Assembly (NCBI RefSeq): GCF_007997075.1
Contig: NZ_VORS01000009.1
Coordinates: 1-64,000, forward strand
DNA length: 64,000 nt
Reading direction: 5' to 3'
DNA from: Polaribacter sp. IC073
Lineage (GTDB): Bacteria > Bacteroidota > Bacteroidia > Flavobacteriales > Flavobacteriaceae
Each line of letters opens with the position of its first letter. Positions within the stretch are counted from its first letter, which is position 1. Of the stretch, positions 18,426-27,699 are shown piece after piece. Made by a program: the position numbers and the translations under genes. Under the pieces are notes generated by a model. That model was given only the letters and a program-made list of their open reading frames with translations, did no database searches and was not told where the DNA came from.

Positions 18426-19479
18426 TATAATATGTTTTTAAAACATCTTTTTTGATGTTTTCTTGCGTATATTTCTTTTTAATTTCAGGTGATTTTATTC
18501 CGTCTTTAAAATTATTATCTCCTATAAAAACCATGGCTTCATCCCATAAATTTTCATCAATAAAAGTTTGTAACGTTTGCGTTCCTCCTTCTACAATTAA
18601 AGACTGCATATTATGCTTGTAAAGCACTGAACAAATTTGTGAAGCAATCTTTTTAGAAAAATCTATCTCTTCAAAAATTAAATTTTCTCTTAATGCTAAA
18701 CTCTTAATTCTTGCGTCTTTTTTATCGTCTCTTTTTTCAGTAATTAAAATCGTTTGTACGCTTCCATCTAAAATATGTACACTTTCGGGAATTCTTAACG
18801 TACGATCTAGGACAATTCTAATAGGATTTTCACCAAACCAACTTCGAACATTTAATTTAGGATTATCTGCTAAAACGGTATTTGTCCCCACTAAAATAGC
18901 GTGCTCTTTACTTCGTAATTTATGCACCAATTGTTGTGAATATTTGTTAGAAATAAAAACGGGTTTGTTTTCATTTTTCGATTTTGGAGCAACAAATCCG
19001 TCTTTGGTTTCTGCCCATTTTAAAATTATATAAGGACGCTTTTTTTCTTGCACCGTAAAAAATCGTTTGTGATGTGTTCTACATTCATCCTCTAAAACAC
19101 CAACTACAACTTCTATATTTGCATTTTTTAAACGCTCTATACCTTTACCAGCAACCAAACTATTAGCATCTAAACAACCAATTACTACTTTTTTAAGCTG
19201 ATGTTTTACTATTAAATCTGCACAAGGTGGTGTTTTACCAAAGTGACTACAAGGCTCTAACGTTACGTATATAGTTGCTTCTTTTAAAAGTGCTTTATTT
19301 TCGACCGAATTAATTGCATTTACCTCTGCGTGATTTCCACCAAAAGTAGCTGTAAAGCCTTCTCCTATAATTTTATTTTGATGCACAATAACAGCGCCAA
19401 CTGAAGGGTTCGGACGCGTTGTTCCCAATCCGTTTTTGGCAATCTGCAAGCAACGTTTTATGTAGAATTGATTTGTGAT
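18418..19479 (-). CDS. ribD: Bifunctional riboflavin deaminase/reductase RibD
   Basis: Catalyses the second and third steps of riboflavin synthesis. The deaminase domain has GGNHAEVNAI and EPCSHFGKTPPCADL (zinc ligands His, Cys, Cys). The reductase domain begins near KKRPYIILKWAETKDGF. The first canonical start in frame is TTG 19449, but that removes the first helix. Reading on upstream gives ITNQFYIKRC before it, which aligns without gaps to E. coli MQDEYYMARA. The residue matching Met is encoded by ATC at 19477-19479, three bases after the stop of the preceding gene. From there the protein has 353 residues. I take ATC as the likely start. Confidence 0.93.
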   Translation of the reverse strand: MTNQFYIKRCLQIAKNGLGTTRPNPSVGAVIVHQNKIIGEGFTATFGGNHAEVNAINSVENKALLKEATIYVTLEPCSHFGKTPPCADLIVKHQLKKVVIGCLDANSLVAGKGIERLKNANIEVVVGVLEDECRTHHKRFFTVQEKKRPYIILKWAETKDGFVAPKSKNENKPVFISNKYSQQLVHKLRSKEHAILVGTNTVLADNPKLNVRSWFGENPIRIVLDRTLRIPESVHILDGSVQTILITEKRDDKKDARIKSLALRENLIFEEIDFSKKIASQICSVLYKHNMQSLIVEGGTQTLQTFIDENLWDEAMVFIGDNNFKDGIKSPEIKKKYTQENIKKDVLKTYYND

Positions 19480-19482
19480 ATC

Positions 19483-19950
19483 TTAAAATTTAATTTTTAT
19501 TTCCTGTGTTTTATCAATTAAAAACTCTCTTTTAAATCCAAAAACAACATATTCTAAGTTTCCTTTAATCTGAACATTTACTTTATTGGTAATCAAAGAA
19601 TTTAACAAACCACCTAAAGCGCCGTTTTTATTTGAATTCAGGAAGTTTTTAGTGGGAATATGCGCAATTAAGGGAATTGAAAATTCATTTCTAGCCGGTA
19701 CTTTAAACTCATCTGAAAAAACTTGAGCCACCTCTGCTCCATTTACAAAAACTTTTATATCCTCTGTGGTAATTTTACCACCAACATCATTCGGGTTTTC
19801 AAAAAAAGCATCTGCTTTTAATTTTATCGTATCAGATTCAAAACTTAGTATCTTCAAATTATCTACCTTCATAAAGATAGGCTCTTTTTGAACAGAACAA
19901 CAAGACATCAATAAAACTATAACCAAAAAAAATAATGTGTTTTTCATCAA
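19483..19950 (-). CDS. LEA14-like (WHy domain) lipoprotein
   Basis: The 155-residue product has a lipoprotein signal (FFLVIVLLMSCC, lipidation cysteine near residue 17-18). The mature part is a single LEA type 2/WHy domain: VDNLKILSFESDTIKLKADAFFENPNDVGGKI has the NPN motif typical of this fold. Such proteins are linked to desiccation or stress tolerance in plants, but bacterial envelope members are uncharacterised. It is the first gene of the ribD/HAD/EamA message, with a -7 box upstream. Its stop codon is three bases before the proposed ATC start of ribD, in the same frame. Confidence 0.83.
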   Translation of the reverse strand: MMKNTLFFLVIVLLMSCCSVQKEPIFMKVDNLKILSFESDTIKLKADAFFENPNDVGGKITTEDIKVFVNGAEVAQVFSDEFKVPARNEFSIPLIAHIPTKNFLNSNKNGALGGLLNSLITNKVNVQIKGNLEYVVFGFKREFLIDKTQEIKIKF

Positions 19951-19981
19951 AAAAAAATAAAATTTAGGTAACTTGCTCTTG

Positions 19982-19989
19982 CAAAAATA
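19982..19989 (-). promoter_or_regulatory. -7 promoter box for the LEA14-like/ribD operon
   Basis: TATTTTTG on the minus strand matches TAnnTTTG, about 32 bases before the LEA14-like ATG. It lies within the short divergent gap before the GNAT gene at 19999. Confidence 0.45.
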
Positions 19990-19998
19990 CGGTAATAA

Positions 19999-20490
19999 AT
20001 GACAAGTGAAAATTTTATTATAAGAGAAATAAAGCCCACAGATAATTTAGAACTCTCTAAAGTAATTAGAGGTGTAATTTTAGAAATGGGTGCTCCTAAA
20101 ACAGGAACCGCTTATGAAGATAAGGCTACAGACTTCATGTTTGAAACCTACCAAAAAGAAAAAGTTGCCTATTTTGTTTTAGAACATAATGCTAAAATTA
20201 TTGGTGGCGCAGGAGTTGCCAAGTTAGACAATTGTGAAACTAATATTTGTGAACTTCAAAAAATGTATTTCTTACCAATTGCAAGAGGAAAAGGCTTGGG
20301 AACAAGTTTAATTTCTAAATGTTTAGAAAAAGCAAAAGAGTTTGGTTTTGAAGGTTGCTATCTAGAAACCATGCCTTATATGGAAGCTGCTAGAAAATTA
20401 TACAAAAAAAATGGTTTTCTTAATTTAGACAAACCAATGGGAAATACAGGCCATTATTCATGTAACGTTTGGATGCTTAAAAAAATTTAA
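19999..20490 (+). CDS. GNAT family N-acetyltransferase
   Basis: The 163-residue protein opens with FIIREIKPTDN, and the acetyl-CoA loop is LPIARGKGLGTSLISKCLEKA (R-G-K-G-L-G, as expected). The C-terminal YMEAARKLYKKNGFLNL is the family's last helix. The substrate is unknown. It is transcribed divergently from the LEA14-like gene, and cardiolipin synthase follows after 10 bases, suggesting co-transcription. Confidence 0.9.
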   Translation: MTSENFIIREIKPTDNLELSKVIRGVILEMGAPKTGTAYEDKATDFMFETYQKEKVAYFVLEHNAKIIGGAGVAKLDNCETNICELQKMYFLPIARGKGLGTSLISKCLEKAKEFGFEGCYLETMPYMEAARKLYKKNGFLNLDKPMGNTGHYSCNVWMLKKI

Positions 20491-20500
20491 AACCAATATT

Positions 20501-21922
20501 TTGTCATACTACATCCTTACAATACTACATTTTATTTTATTCAGTTGGGCATTTTACAATATTTTATATTTTGGCATTAAGCCTTCAAAATCTCTAAGTT
20601 GGATTCTTATCACGCTTTTTTTTCCTTTCATAGGTGTTATCGCATATGTGATTTTTGGAATTAATAGAAGAAAATTAAAATTTTTAGAACTAAAAGAAGC
20701 CAAGCGTAGAAAAAATTACATTAAAAGATCTTTCAAAAAAACCAATAACAACTGTTCACAAAAATTAGATTCTACAAAAGCCAAAAAAATATCAACCCTC
20801 ATTTTTAAAACTACAAATATTCCATTAGATGAAGGTAATAATATAAAACTTTTAAAAAATGGTAGAGAGGCCTTTGATGCCATTATAGAGGCCATTAAAA
20901 ATGCAGAAAATTTTATTCATCTTCAATATTACATATTTGAAGACGGTAAAGTTTTAGACAATATCATTGATGAAATAGAGAAAAAGAGAAAAGAAAATGT
21001 AAGCGTTAGAATTTTATATGATGGGTTTGGAAGTTCTTCTCTAAAAAAATCTACAAAAGAAAGATTAAAAAAGATGGGTGCAGAAATTTACCCGGAAACA
21101 CCATGGGAATATGGGAAGTTTCTTTTTTCTTTAAATCATAGAAACCATAGAAAAGTATGTGTAATTGATAATAAAATTGGCTTTACTGGTGGCGTAAATA
21201 TCACTGACCAATATATAGATGATAAATTTCTAGGCATTTGGCAAGACACACATTTGCAAATTGAAGGTTGTGCAGTAACTAGTTTACACAAGTCTTTTTT
21301 AAAAGACTTTTATTACGCCACAGAACAAGATTTAAGTGAAGATCAAAGATTTACCAAGTCATTTTCTTGCGAAGGAAAATCGAGATTGCAAATTGTTTCT
21401 GGTGGGCCAGATTATGAGCAATCTATAGTTATGCAACAATATTTAAGCTTAATTAATTCTGCAGAAAAAAGCATTTGTGTTCTAAATCCGTATTTTATAC
21501 CAACCTTTTCTATTTTAGAAGCCTTTAAAATGGCTGCTTTAAGTGGAATAAATGTTACTCTATTATTGCCTAAAGTAGGAGATTCTAAAATGGCAAAATA
21601 TAGCATGTATTCTTATTTTGAAGATTTAATTAAGGCTGGAGTTACTATTTATTTACGAGACGATTTTTCACATTCTAAAGTTATTTTTATTGATGATGAA
21701 ATTTCATCTGTTGGTTCAACTAATTTTGATTGTAGGAGTTTTGAGCACAATTATGAATTAAATGCTTTAATTTTTGATGAGGATATTACACTAGAATTAA
21801 GAAAAGAATTTGATGAACGTGTAGCAAAAGCATCAAAAATAGTATATGAAGAATTTAGACAAAGAAGCTTCAAACAAAAAACATTAGAGCGTTTAGCACG
21901 TTTCTTAAGTCCGTTATTATAA
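20501..21922 (+). CDS. cls: Cardiolipin synthase (phospholipase D superfamily)
   Basis: Joins two phosphatidylglycerols, or PG and another donor, into cardiolipin at the inner membrane. The 473-residue protein has two N-terminal membrane helices (about 5-22 and 33-52). It has both HKD motifs: HRKVCVID (His216, Lys218, Asp223) followed by GFTGGVNI, and HSKVIFID (His391, Lys393, Asp398) followed by SVGSTNFD. The frame opens with a TTG immediately before the first membrane helix. It sits between GNAT and prmC with short gaps. Confidence 0.94.
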   Translation: MSYYILTILHFILFSWAFYNILYFGIKPSKSLSWILITLFFPFIGVIAYVIFGINRRKLKFLELKEAKRRKNYIKRSFKKTNNNCSQKLDSTKAKKISTLIFKTTNIPLDEGNNIKLLKNGREAFDAIIEAIKNAENFIHLQYYIFEDGKVLDNIIDEIEKKRKENVSVRILYDGFGSSSLKKSTKERLKKMGAEIYPETPWEYGKFLFSLNHRNHRKVCVIDNKIGFTGGVNITDQYIDDKFLGIWQDTHLQIEGCAVTSLHKSFLKDFYYATEQDLSEDQRFTKSFSCEGKSRLQIVSGGPDYEQSIVMQQYLSLINSAEKSICVLNPYFIPTFSILEAFKMAALSGINVTLLLPKVGDSKMAKYSMYSYFEDLIKAGVTIYLRDDFSHSKVIFIDDEISSVGSTNFDCRSFEHNYELNALIFDEDITLELRKEFDERVAKASKIVYEEFRQRSFKQKTLERLARFLSPLL

Positions 21923-21927
21923 AACTT

Positions 21928-22794
21928 ATGACTCTTAAAGAATTCAAAAACTATTTCTCTGAAGCACTTTCAGAAACCTACCCGAAGACAGAAATAGACA
22001 GCTTTTTTTTTATTTTAATGGAAGAAAAACTGAATCTACAAAGAATTGATACGGTTCTAAAACCAGATTTTTTAATTACTGCTAAAAATTTAACAGACTT
22101 AAAGAATATTCTTAAACGATTACAAAAAGAAGAGCCAATACAATATATCTTAGGAAATACAGAATTTTATGGTTTGCCTTTTATCGTTGATAAAAACACC
22201 TTAATTCCGAGAGCAGAAACCGAAGAATTGGTTGAATGGATTCTTTTAGAAACATCAGAATTAAGAACCAAAAATGAAGATAAAACACTCACTATTTTAG
22301 ATATTGGTACAGGAACAGGCTGCATTCCTGTTTCTTTGGCTAAAAACCTACAAAATACAAAAATTTCTGCTATTGACATTTCTTCGGAAGCTTTAAAAAT
22401 TGCGAAACAAAATGCCGTTTTAAATAACGTTGAAGTTGATTTTATTGAACTGAATATTTTAGAAGCAAACAAACTACCTCAACAATTTGACATAATCATC
22501 TCTAACCCACCTTACGTTAGAGAACTAGAAAAAGTAGCAATTAAAAATAATGTGCTCGAAAACGAACCTCATTTGGCTTTATTTGTAACTGATGAAAATC
22601 CGTTATTATTCTACAATAAAATAGCAGATTTAGCAAAACAACAGCTGTCTAAAAACGGATTATTATTCTTTGAAATCAATCAATATTTAGGAAAAGAAAC
22701 GGTTGCAATGCTCAAAGAAAAAGGGTTTATCAATATTGAATTAAAAAAAGATCTATTCGAAAATGATCGAATGATAAAGTGCGGATTGGTTTAA
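21928..22794 (+). CDS. prmC: Peptide chain release factor N5-glutamine methyltransferase
   Basis: Methylates the GGQ glutamine of RF1 and RF2. The 288-residue protein has an N-terminal helical domain with QYILGNTEFYGLPFIVD and IPRAETEELVEWIL. The Rossmann fold has ILDIGTGTGCIPVSLA, and the catalytic NPPY motif is at 193-196 in IISNPPYVREL. It begins five bases after cls and is probably in the same message. The start is supported by the full-length N-terminal domain. Confidence 0.95.
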   Translation: MTLKEFKNYFSEALSETYPKTEIDSFFFILMEEKLNLQRIDTVLKPDFLITAKNLTDLKNILKRLQKEEPIQYILGNTEFYGLPFIVDKNTLIPRAETEELVEWILLETSELRTKNEDKTLTILDIGTGTGCIPVSLAKNLQNTKISAIDISSEALKIAKQNAVLNNVEVDFIELNILEANKLPQQFDIIISNPPYVRELEKVAIKNNVLENEPHLALFVTDENPLLFYNKIADLAKQQLSKNGLLFFEINQYLGKETVAMLKEKGFINIELKKDLFENDRMIKCGLV

Positions 22795-22854
22795 TTTGTT
22801 TCAAAATTTAAAAATAGAACTTCTTTCTATACACACATAAAAATACTTTAAAGA

Positions 22855-23817
22855 ATGAATACATTTGTTCAAATCGACACTCCATTTATTGAAAAAAACA
22901 CTGTTTTCACAGAATTAGTTCAAAAATTACAAGAAAGCTTCTCTAATAAAAAAGTGATCGTTCCAATGAGACACCATCACGATTTTCCAAATCCTACAAC
23001 AAATACAGAATCTACATTATTATTAATGCCTGCTTGGAATTCTGGAAAAGATGCAGGTGTAAAAATAGTAACCGTAAGCCCAGAAAACAGTCAGTTTAAC
23101 TTACCATCAATTAATGGTACCTATATTTATTTTGATGCCATTAACGGAACTTTAAAAGCCATTTTAGATGCAAAAAGTCTAACTGTAAAACGCACAGCCG
23201 CAGCTTCTGCCTTAGCCTCTTCTTTCTTATCTAGAGAAGACTCAAATTCTCTATTAATGATTGGTACTGGTGCATTATCTACAAACCTTATTAAAGCGCA
23301 CGCTTCCGTTAGACCGATTAAAAATGTTTTTATTTGGGGAAGAAATTATAAAAAAGCACAAGCTATTTGTGAGGAGTTATCTAATGAAAGCTTTGCAATT
23401 ACTGCAATTAAAACTATTGAAGAAAAAATTTCTGAAGTAGCCATTATTTCTTCTGCTACCTTAACTAAAACACCTTTAATTTTAGGCAGCTATTTAAAAC
23501 CAGGACAACACGTAGATTTGGTTGGTTCCTTTAAGAAAGATGCAAGAGAGGCTGATAATGAAACTATATTAAAAGGAACTGTTTTTCTAGACACGTATCA
23601 AGGTGGATTAACAGAAAGTGGAGATATTGTAGCTCCGTTAAAAGAAGGAGTTCTTAAAGAAGCCGACATAAAAGCTGATTTATTCGAACTTTGTTCCAAC
23701 ACAAAAAAAGGAAGATTAAATGCGAAAGAAATCACCGTTTTTAAATCTGTGGGGCATGCTCTAGAAGATTTAACCGCTGCAAATTATTACTATCATAAAT
23801 TCATAGAAACAACCTAA
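22855..23817 (+). CDS. Ornithine cyclodeaminase / mu-crystallin family protein
   Basis: The 320-residue protein has the NAD-binding motif LLMIGTGALSTNLIKAH in the second half, VPMRHHHDFPNP and MPAWNSGKDAGVKIVTVSPEN in the substrate half, and LTVKRTAAASALAS, the conserved basic segment before the Rossmann fold. The family includes ornithine cyclodeaminase, alanine dehydrogenase and ketimine reductases, and the specific reaction cannot be decided from sequence. It stands between prmC and the FAD dehydrogenase with its own gaps (60 and 158 bases). Confidence 0.9.
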   Translation: MNTFVQIDTPFIEKNTVFTELVQKLQESFSNKKVIVPMRHHHDFPNPTTNTESTLLLMPAWNSGKDAGVKIVTVSPENSQFNLPSINGTYIYFDAINGTLKAILDAKSLTVKRTAAASALASSFLSREDSNSLLMIGTGALSTNLIKAHASVRPIKNVFIWGRNYKKAQAICEELSNESFAITAIKTIEEKISEVAIISSATLTKTPLILGSYLKPGQHVDLVGSFKKDAREADNETILKGTVFLDTYQGGLTESGDIVAPLKEGVLKEADIKADLFELCSNTKKGRLNAKEITVFKSVGHALEDLTAANYYYHKFIETT

Positions 23818-23963
23818 CCAATAAAAAAATATACTTTAAAAACACAAGACCTTTGTAGACTAATCTTTTAAAACATTGAAACAATTTTATATCAGTTTGC
23901 ACGGTAACAAATTCCTTCAAAAAAACCTCTAAATTTCGCTACCAAAATCAATCATAATTTAAT

Positions 23964-23971
23964 TACTTTTG
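23964..23971 (+). promoter_or_regulatory. -7 promoter box with leaderless spacing
   Basis: TACTTTTG ends four bases before the ATG at 23976, the same spacing as at dapF and murQ. Predicted mRNA start is at or next to the AUG. Confidence 0.55.
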
Positions 23972-23975
23972 CAAC

Positions 23976-25532
23976 ATGGTTAAAGAAATTCAACTTCGAG
24001 TAAATTTAATAGAAGAACGCAAAGAAAACACACTTTTATACAAAGCTTCTAAACAGCTAGGTATAGACAAAAGCGAAATTACCGCAGTAAAAGTCTTGCG
24101 AAAATCTATTGATGCTCGTAAAAAAGATGTCATCTTTAATTATAAAGTAGCTGTTTATATCAATGAGCAGGTTCCAGAAAAATCTGATTATACTTTTGAA
24201 TACAAAGATGTTTCTAATGCCAAAGAAATTCATATTATTGGTTTTGGTCCTGCAGGAATGTACGCTGCATTGCGTTGTATAGAATTAGGGTACAAACCTG
24301 TTGTTTTAGAACGCGGAAAAAATGTACAAGATAGAAGGCGAGATTTAAAAGCTATAAATCAAGATCATATTGTAAACGAAGATTCTAATTATTGTTTTGG
24401 TGAAGGTGGTGCAGGAACGTATTCTGATGGAAAATTATACACCCGTTCTTTAAAACGTGGAGATGTAAGAAGAATTTTCGAAAACCTAGTTTACCACGGT
24501 GCAACATCGCAAATTTTAGTAGATGCACATCCACATATTGGAACAAACAAACTGCCAAAAATTATCGAGAATATTCGAGAAAACATTTTAAAGTTTGGTG
24601 GCGAAATTCGTTTTGAAACAAGAGTTACAGACTTTGTTGTTAAGAATAATAAATTACAAGCGCTTCAACTATTAAACGGAGAAGAAATAACCGTAAATTC
24701 AGTAATTTTAGCAACCGGACATTCTGCTAGAGACATTTACGAATTATTGCATAAAAAAGAAATACGAATTAAAGCAAAGTCTTTTGCAATGGGAGTTCGT
24801 GTAGAACATCCGCAAGAAATAATAGATCAAATTCAGTATCACTGTTCTGGTGAAAGAGACGAACTTTTACCTGCTGCGGCTTATAGTTTAGTGCAACAAG
24901 TAAACAACAGAGGCGTCTACTCTTTCTGTATGTGCCCTGGTGGCTTTATTGTACCTGCAGCTACAGCGAATGGAGAGGTTGTTGTAAACGGAATGTCGCC
25001 AAGTAGAAGAAATAACAAGTTTGCAAATTCAGGAATTGTTGTTGAATTAGATATTGATAAAGACTTCAAAAAATACGAACATTTTGGAGAATTAAGAGGG
25101 TTAGAATTTCAGAAAGATTTAGAAAAAATTGCTTTTTTGGCCGGTGGAAGAACACAAACTGCACCTGCACAAAGATTGGTAGATTTTGTTGATGGTAAAC
25201 TATCACCAGAGCTTAATGATTGCTCGTATCAACCAGGGCTAAAATCTGCTCCACTACACTCCCTTTTACCTAAAATTATTGGTAGTAGATTGCGAAAAGG
25301 TTTTGCTGCATTTGGTAGTAAAATGCACGGTTACTATACCAATGAAGCAAATATTATTGGTGTAGAATCTAGAACTTCATCACCTGTAAATATCCCTAGA
25401 AAAGAAAGTTTAGAACACACAGAAATAGAAGGTTTATTTCCTTGTGGCGAAGGTGGTGGTTATGCTGGCGGTATTGTTTCTGCTGCCATGGATGGTGAAC
25501 GTTGTGCGGAAGCTGCAATTGCGCAATTGTAA
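23976..25532 (+). CDS. NAD(FAD)-utilizing dehydrogenase (COG2509-type)
   Basis: The 518-residue flavoprotein has a short N-terminal ferredoxin-like domain (about 1-80, ending in the VYINEQVPEKSDYTFEYKD segment). The dinucleotide motif IIGFGPAGMYAALRCIELGY follows with VVLERG, then the FGEGGAGTYSDGKLYTR loop. The end has FPCGEGGGYAGGIVSAAMDGERCAEA, the second FAD contact. I recognise the uncharacterised FAD-dependent dehydrogenase family COG2509; the substrate is unknown. The MVKEIQLRVN start matches relatives as I remember them. A sulfatase gene follows after 43 bases. Confidence 0.9.
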   Translation: MVKEIQLRVNLIEERKENTLLYKASKQLGIDKSEITAVKVLRKSIDARKKDVIFNYKVAVYINEQVPEKSDYTFEYKDVSNAKEIHIIGFGPAGMYAALRCIELGYKPVVLERGKNVQDRRRDLKAINQDHIVNEDSNYCFGEGGAGTYSDGKLYTRSLKRGDVRRIFENLVYHGATSQILVDAHPHIGTNKLPKIIENIRENILKFGGEIRFETRVTDFVVKNNKLQALQLLNGEEITVNSVILATGHSARDIYELLHKKEIRIKAKSFAMGVRVEHPQEIIDQIQYHCSGERDELLPAAAYSLVQQVNNRGVYSFCMCPGGFIVPAATANGEVVVNGMSPSRRNNKFANSGIVVELDIDKDFKKYEHFGELRGLEFQKDLEKIAFLAGGRTQTAPAQRLVDFVDGKLSPELNDCSYQPGLKSAPLHSLLPKIIGSRLRKGFAAFGSKMHGYYTNEANIIGVESRTSSPVNIPRKESLEHTEIEGLFPCGEGGGYAGGIVSAAMDGERCAEAAIAQL

Positions 25533-25575
25533 ATTTAGAACACCTCTTAAAAACAGTATAAAAACAAAAACTAAG

Positions 25576-27102
25576 ATGAGATTAAATAAAGCCTTTTTAT
25601 TTTACGTATTGATAGCATTCTTCTACGTAACCTCATGTACTTCTCAAAATAAGGATAAAACCGCGCCTAATATTATTATTTTTTTAGTGGATGATATGGG
25701 GTTGATGGATACTTCTGTTCCTTTTTTGACAGATGCTAATGGCACTCTAAAAAAACATCCATTAAACGACTTTTACAGGACCCCAAATTTAAAAAAACTT
25801 GCAAATCAAGGTAGTTTATTTACAAATTTTTATGCCCATTCAGTTTGTTCGCCTTCACGAACTTCTATTTTAACTGGACAAAATTCTGCGAGACACAGAG
25901 TAACGAATTGGGTACACCCAGAGTGGAATAACCGTACTAAGTTTGGACCAACAGATTGGAATTGGAAAGGACTTACCAAAGAGTCTGTTACACTACCTAG
26001 ACTTTTACAGAGAGAAGGTTACAAAACAATTCACATAGGAAAAGCACATTTTGGTCCTTTACATAGCAATGCAGAAAACCCTCTTAATTTAGGTTTTGAT
26101 GTTAATATTGCAGGAAACGCTATTGGCCAACCAGGTAGTTATTTAGGAACAGAAGGTTTTGGGCACATAAAAGGTGATAAAAAAAGAGCTGTCCCTAGTC
26201 TAGAAAAATATCATGGAAAAGATATATTTTTAACAGAAGCCTTAACCTTAGAAGCGAAGTTAGCCATCTCACAAGCAAAAGAAGCGGGAAAACCTTTCTT
26301 CCTTAACATGGCGCATTATGCTGTTCACGCTCCGTTTTATTCAGACCCACGTTTTAAAGAACACTATGTTAATTCAGGAAAATCTAAAAACGCACAAGCC
26401 TACGCTACATTAATTGAAGGAATTGATAAATCTCTTGGAGACATTATACAGCATGTTAAAAAACTAGGACTTGGAGAAAACACCTTACTCTTATTTCTTG
26501 GAGACAATGGTTCTGATGCACCACTACCAATTGAAAATGGGTATAGCAGTTCGTCTCCATTGAAAGGTAAAAAAGCAAATCATTGGGAAGGCGGTATGCG
26601 CACTCCTTTTATCGCTGCTTGGGTTACACCTAATAAAACTGTGAGTAGTCAAATAAAACTGCCCATTGCACAACAATCAACACAACAGCAATTAGCCTCT
26701 ATTTTAGATATTTTTCCAACATTGTGCGACGTTGCTAATGTTACTTATCCGAAAAGTCATGTTATAGATGGTTTTAGTCTTAACAGACAGCTTAACAATC
26801 AAAAAAATGAAGAGCGTAATGAACTATTTTTAAATCATTTTCCTCATGAACACCGCAGCAGCTATTTTACGAGCTTGGTAAAAGCTAACTGGAAAATTAT
26901 TTATCATTATCAACCTCAAGGTCTGCCACGTTATGAACTCTTTAACTTAAAAGAAGATCCGTATGAAGCCAGTAATTTAGCGGACACAAATTCAGAACAG
27001 CTCAAGGTTATGATGACGGTATTAATTGATGAACTAAAAAGTAAAAAGGCACTTTATCCTGAAAAAGACAAGCTTCCAATGCAACCGATAATGCCTAACT
27101 AA
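25576..27102 (+). CDS. Sulfatase lipoprotein (formylglycine type)
   Basis: The frame is open from 25444, but the credible start is ATG 25576, which gives 508 residues and begins with a lipoprotein signal (FYVLIAFFYVTSC, lipid cysteine 21). NIIIFLVDDMG is the metal-binding N-terminal motif. CSPSRTSILTG contains Cys91, the residue converted to formylglycine. GDNGSDAPLP and GKKANHWEGGMRTPFIAAW complete the active site. It hydrolyses sulfate esters, most likely of algal polysaccharide or its oligosaccharides. There is no maturase, glycoside hydrolase or SusCD pair nearby, so it is not part of a visible utilisation locus. Confidence 0.93.
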   Translation: MRLNKAFLFYVLIAFFYVTSCTSQNKDKTAPNIIIFLVDDMGLMDTSVPFLTDANGTLKKHPLNDFYRTPNLKKLANQGSLFTNFYAHSVCSPSRTSILTGQNSARHRVTNWVHPEWNNRTKFGPTDWNWKGLTKESVTLPRLLQREGYKTIHIGKAHFGPLHSNAENPLNLGFDVNIAGNAIGQPGSYLGTEGFGHIKGDKKRAVPSLEKYHGKDIFLTEALTLEAKLAISQAKEAGKPFFLNMAHYAVHAPFYSDPRFKEHYVNSGKSKNAQAYATLIEGIDKSLGDIIQHVKKLGLGENTLLLFLGDNGSDAPLPIENGYSSSSPLKGKKANHWEGGMRTPFIAAWVTPNKTVSSQIKLPIAQQSTQQQLASILDIFPTLCDVANVTYPKSHVIDGFSLNRQLNNQKNEERNELFLNHFPHEHRSSYFTSLVKANWKIIYHYQPQGLPRYELFNLKEDPYEASNLADTNSEQLKVMMTVLIDELKSKKALYPEKDKLPMQPIMPN

Positions 27103-27258
27103 AGAATTCAATTCTTGTGTTTCAGAAATATTCTGTAAAAAAAAAAGATAATTAGTCTGCTGCAATCACTTCGTTAATTCAAAACCTTTATAAATTACTT
27201 CAATTTATATCGTAATTCAATAACTATTAGTAATTTTACAAACTTATTAAAATAAAAA

Positions 27259-27699
27259 ATGAAAATTACTATTGGTCGTTCAGACAAAGCAGACTTCCCA
27301 GAGTTATCACTTTATGAGATTGATCTAAAGGTAGATTCTGGTGCGTATACTTCCTCTATACATTGTTCTAATATTAGTGAAATTACTGTAGACGGTGCTT
27401 CGCTAATTCAATTTACGCTATTAGACCCAGAACATCCTTTTTATAATAATAAAGAGTTTACGTCTAAAAATTACGCATCTAAAATTGTAAAAAGTTCTAA
27501 TGGTATTTCTGAAAAGCGCTTTATGATTCATACAGAAATATTCATTTTTAATCAAACTTTTCCAATTTACCTTACCTTAAGCGAACGAAAAGACATGAAA
27601 TTTCCTATATTACTAGGAAGAAAATTTTTGAATAAAAAATTCGTGATAGATACCACTATGAAAAATCTATCTCACAAATTAAAAAACACAAATAAATGA
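27259..27699 (+). CDS. RimB-like retropepsin-fold protease (PF05618 type)
   Basis: The 146-residue protein has a retropepsin-like signature, [14 protein letters not shown] (Asp26-Ser27-Gly28), and the later [17 protein letters not shown] strand/loop of the family. Relatives are annotated as ATP-dependent Zn proteases or RimB; the name is historical and the fold is aspartyl-protease-like. In Pseudomonas, RimB trims glutamate tails added by RimK. Here its stop overlaps the RimK start by four bases (ATGA), and an AstE-like gene follows, so the three products almost certainly act on the same modification. Confidence 0.87.
   Translation: MKITIGRSDKADFPELSLYEIDLKVDSGAYTSSIHCSNISEITVDGASLIQFTLLDPEHPFYNNKEFTSKNYASKIVKSSNGISEKRFMIHTEIFIFNQTFPIYLTLSERKDMKFPILLGRKFLNKKFVIDTTMKNLSHKLKNTNK

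Noticed and set aside
25444..25575. Upstream extension of the sulfatase frame
   Set aside because: It overlaps the FAD dehydrogenase in another frame, and the lipoprotein signal begins only at ATG 25576.
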